NCBI RefSeq assembly: GCF_000411115.1
Contig: NZ_KE150256.1
Coordinates: 124,001 to 188,000 of the forward strand
Length of the DNA stretch: 64,000 nucleotides
Source: Capnocytophaga granulosa ATCC 51502
GTDB taxonomy: Bacteria; Bacteroidota; Bacteroidia; Flavobacteriales; Flavobacteriaceae
Direction of reading: 5' to 3'
Shown here: positions 62,168 to 64,000 of the stretch, piece by piece
Layout: every line of letters begins with the position of its first letter
Numbering within the stretch: position 1 is the stretch's first letter
The notes under the pieces: generated by a model
The model's input: only the letters and a program-made list of their open reading frames with translations
What the model was told of the DNA's origin: nothing
Database searches by the model: none
Position numbers and translations under genes: made by a program

Positions 62168-62207
62168 GTCACTCGTAACTTGTAACTAACTAAAATTCTT
62201 TATAAAA

Positions 62208-63581
62208 ATGAACACTCAGAAATCAACTTTTGCAAACCTATTGCAATCCAACACCTTCCGTATGTTCCTTGTTGGAACCTTAGCCCTCTTATTACTCATT
62301 CCACTATCCTTTGTCAAGGACTTGGTGCGAGAGAGAAACGACCGCCAAGAGCGTGTCATAGAGGAAATTGACGAAAAATGGGGCGGTGCGATCTACTTCT
62401 ATGGGCCTATCCTAAAGGTTCCCTACAAGGCCTATTTGGATGCAAAACACACTACCTACACCACTTCCTATGCCTACTTCTTCCCTGAAGAACTCAAGAG
62501 CCACGCTCAGGTAAAAACCGAAGTGAAGAAGCGTAATAACTATGAATCCTCGGTTTTCAATGCTACTATGGATTTTACTGGTCGCTATGTGGCTCCTGAT
62601 TTTTCCTCCAAAGGAATCGCTCAGGAGGATATAGAGTGGGACAAAGCTACCATTCTTATTCGCACAACTAACCTAAGTAGTATCAAGAACATCGTAACGA
62701 TCACCTTGGCGGGAAAGCCTTATCCCTTTGAGCCTATCTATGACCAAGAGAACCCTGAACACTACCTTTGGAGAAACTCCATGTCCTACCGAGGAGATGA
62801 CAACGAGTACTACGAAGGCCAAAGTAGTCGTATCTCCTCCTTACAGACCGCCTTTATTTCTATGGGAGAGTTAGACAAACCATTAGATTTCTCGCTTTCT
62901 ATCACCTATGATGGTAGTAAGCACATCGCTATTGCCCCTATAGGCAAGACTACCGAAGGAACTATCTCGTCCAATTGGCAGAATCCGAGTTTTGTAGGAA
63001 ACTTCCTTCCCTATGAGAAGCAGATCACGTCCCAAGGCTTTAGTGCTTCTTGGCGTGTACTATATCTGAACCGTCCCTTCTCCCAGCAGGCTTTCGGAGA
63101 GCTACCCCAAATCAGCGAATATGCCTATCAGGTAAATTTTGTAATCCCTGTTGATGAGTACCAGCAGAATGAGCGAGCTGCCAAGTATGGTTTCTTAGTC
63201 ATAGGGCTAACCTTCCTTATCTTCTTCTTATTGCAGAGTATCAGCAAGATAAAGATTCATATTTTCCAATATGCGATGATAGGCCTAGCCTTAGTGCTTT
63301 TCTATACCTTACTCATCTCCTTTACCGAACATAGTAGTTTCGCCTTGGCGTACCTCATCTCTTCGGTGATGACCATCGGGCTTATCTCTCTGTATTCGGT
63401 AGCGATTCTCAAGAATAAGAGGTTTCCAGCCTTCATTGGTATTTCTTTAGCCGCCTTGTACGGATTTATCTATGTGATTATCCAGCTAGAAAACTATGCC
63501 TTATTGGTAGGTAGTTTAGGGCTTTTTGCTATCCTGGCGGTAGTAATGTATGCCTCTAGAAAAATAGACTGGAACCAATAA
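62208..63581 (+). CDS. creD: CreD-like inner-membrane protein
   Basis: A 457-residue membrane protein of the CreD family (cell envelope integrity): N-terminal helix 'VGTLALLLLIPLSFVKDLVRERNDRQERVIEEI', a large periplasmic domain (about 60-320), then a cluster of about five C-terminal helices ending 'LLVGSLGLFAILAVVMYASRKIDW'. In Flavobacteriia it is preceded by the winged-helix gene as here. The biochemical function is unknown. Confidence 0.92.
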   Translation: MNTQKSTFANLLQSNTFRMFLVGTLALLLLIPLSFVKDLVRERNDRQERVIEEIDEKWGGAIYFYGPILKVPYKAYLDAKHTTYTTSYAYFFPEELKSHAQVKTEVKKRNNYESSVFNATMDFTGRYVAPDFSSKGIAQEDIEWDKATILIRTTNLSSIKNIVTITLAGKPYPFEPIYDQENPEHYLWRNSMSYRGDDNEYYEGQSSRISSLQTAFISMGELDKPLDFSLSITYDGSKHIAIAPIGKTTEGTISSNWQNPSFVGNFLPYEKQITSQGFSASWRVLYLNRPFSQQAFGELPQISEYAYQVNFVIPVDEYQQNERAAKYGFLVIGLTFLIFFLLQSISKIKIHIFQYAMIGLALVLFYTLLISFTEHSSFALAYLISSVMTIGLISLYSVAILKNKRFPAFIGISLAALYGFIYVIIQLENYALLVGSLGLFAILAVVMYASRKIDWNQ

Positions 63582-63602
63582 TTAATGGTTAATGATTAAT
63601 TA

Positions 63603-63655
63603 CTTAAGTTTCGCAAGTTAAGTAACTATTTAGGTTATAGGACTTACGAAACTTG
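63603..63655. repeat. Inverted repeat with AAGTTTCG / CGAAACTT
   Basis: CTTAAGTTTCGCAAG and CTTACGAAACTTGAG pair at 13 of 15 positions, around a ~25-nt spacer. It could be a terminator for creD or a degenerate mobile-element end. Confidence 0.5.
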
Positions 63656-63718
63656 AGTTAATTAGTATTAATTATCAAACTTTATTCATGACATTATTTG
63701 GTATTCAAAAATAATTCG

Positions 63719-63726
63719 TATATTTG
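63719..63726 (+). promoter_or_regulatory. -7 promoter element for the DUF4199 gene
   Basis: CG-TATATTTG with TTTG 18 bp upstream (63697-63700); start codon at 63747. Confidence 0.65.
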
Positions 63727-63746
63727 TGCTGTAAAATTTATAATTT

Positions 63747-64000
63747 ATGGATACAGCATTCAAAAACATCGTTATCAAAAATGGGCTTTTCTTAGGTGCT
63801 GCCTTAATCGCCTTTGAGCTTATCAAGTATGCCACAAGGATTCTCTATACAAGCAATACAGGCTTGAGTATCCTCTTATGGCTGGTCAGTGTAGCTATTT
63901 ATGCCTATTTTATCTTTGTGGCAGTAGGCCAATACAAAGCCTCTAACAACGACCAACTCACTGTAGTTGATGGTCTAAAAGTAGGAGCTGTTGTAGGAGT
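63747..64000 (+). CDS. DUF4199 family membrane protein (3' end cut by window edge)
   Basis: The first 84 residues show two membrane helices ('NGLFLGAALIAFELIKYATRI' and 'LSILLWLVSVAIYAYFIFVAV') and 'YKASNNDQLTVVDGLKVGAVVG', the DUF4199 pattern. Function unknown. Confidence 0.8.
   Translation, partial: MDTAFKNIVIKNGLFLGAALIAFELIKYATRILYTSNTGLSILLWLVSVAIYAYFIFVAVGQYKASNNDQLTVVDGLKVGAVVG

Overview
The window looks like chromosomal DNA of a member of Bacteroidota, class Flavobacteriia. Capnocytophaga is my best guess, but I cannot confirm the genus without a search. Three lines of evidence support the class. Most genes lack a Shine-Dalgarno sequence and instead follow the Bacteroidota -7 promoter TAnnTTTG. 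TonB receptors carry N-terminal carboxypeptidase-regulatory domains. Short local gene orders (HU / mini-protein / RNase G, sufE / DUF59 / kdsB, the CreD group) are typical of Flavobacteriia. Most of the window is housekeeping DNA, interrupted by small accessory patches and many palindromic or 7-bp tandem repeats between genes.

Layout. 1-5.8 kb: MacB/FtsX-type permease (cut by the window edge), HD phosphohydrolase, folE, PcrA/UvrD helicase. 5.9-11.4 kb: DUF4291 protein, L,D-transpeptidase-like lipoprotein, orphan TolC, Crp/Fnr regulator and two tandem e(P4)-like acid phosphatases, the second with a 3' frameshift. 11.5-16.8 kb: secreted MsrAB, aroE, rsgA, a Cys-rich mini-protein, secreted M1 peptidase. 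16.9-25 kb: sufE, DUF59 protein, kdsB, a propeller exoprotein, Nudix, DUF2795, CvpA, two periplasmic foldases (a lipoprotein and SurA). 25-33 kb: mdh, a duplicated-domain secreted protein, RNase G, a 30-residue basic protein (AURKAIP1/COX24 type) and HU, lipocalin and OmpA lipoproteins, purC, purD. 33-41.3 kb: TonB receptor, SpoU methyltransferase, an Imm1-like orphan, RNase P RNA, zinc metalloprotease, gyrB, hot-dog dehydratase.

41.3-47.7 kb holds the most interesting system: a divergent six-gene island that looks like copper handling. The left arm is a Cys/His-rich protein, an MbnP-like lipoprotein and an MbnH/MauG-like di-heme enzyme. The right arm is a Cys/His-rich secreted protein, a TonB receptor with a Cys-Cys pair in its plug, and a periplasmic heavy-metal-associated domain. 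The two arms have back-to-back promoters. 47.8-53.3 kb: SUKH/SUFU polyimmunity-like protein, SRP RNA, ndk, secreted endonuclease/phosphatase, and an AT-rich patch of orphan genes. 53.4-59.4 kb: ABC-F protein EttA, a TolA-like coiled-coil protein, and an overlapping operon (MetX, LolA, lipoprotein, FabZ-like, TPR-like) resembling part of a flexirubin or aryl-polyene locus. 59.5-64 kb: an unknown gene whose stop codon lies in a MITE-like element, then the membrane protein / unknown / winged-helix / CreD group, and a DUF4199 protein cut by the window edge.

Starts were moved from the longest open frame to the ATG that follows a -7 promoter or begins a signal peptide. Two genes (PcrA, winged helix) appear to start with TTG. 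All calls were made by reading the sequence; no homology search or folding program was run.
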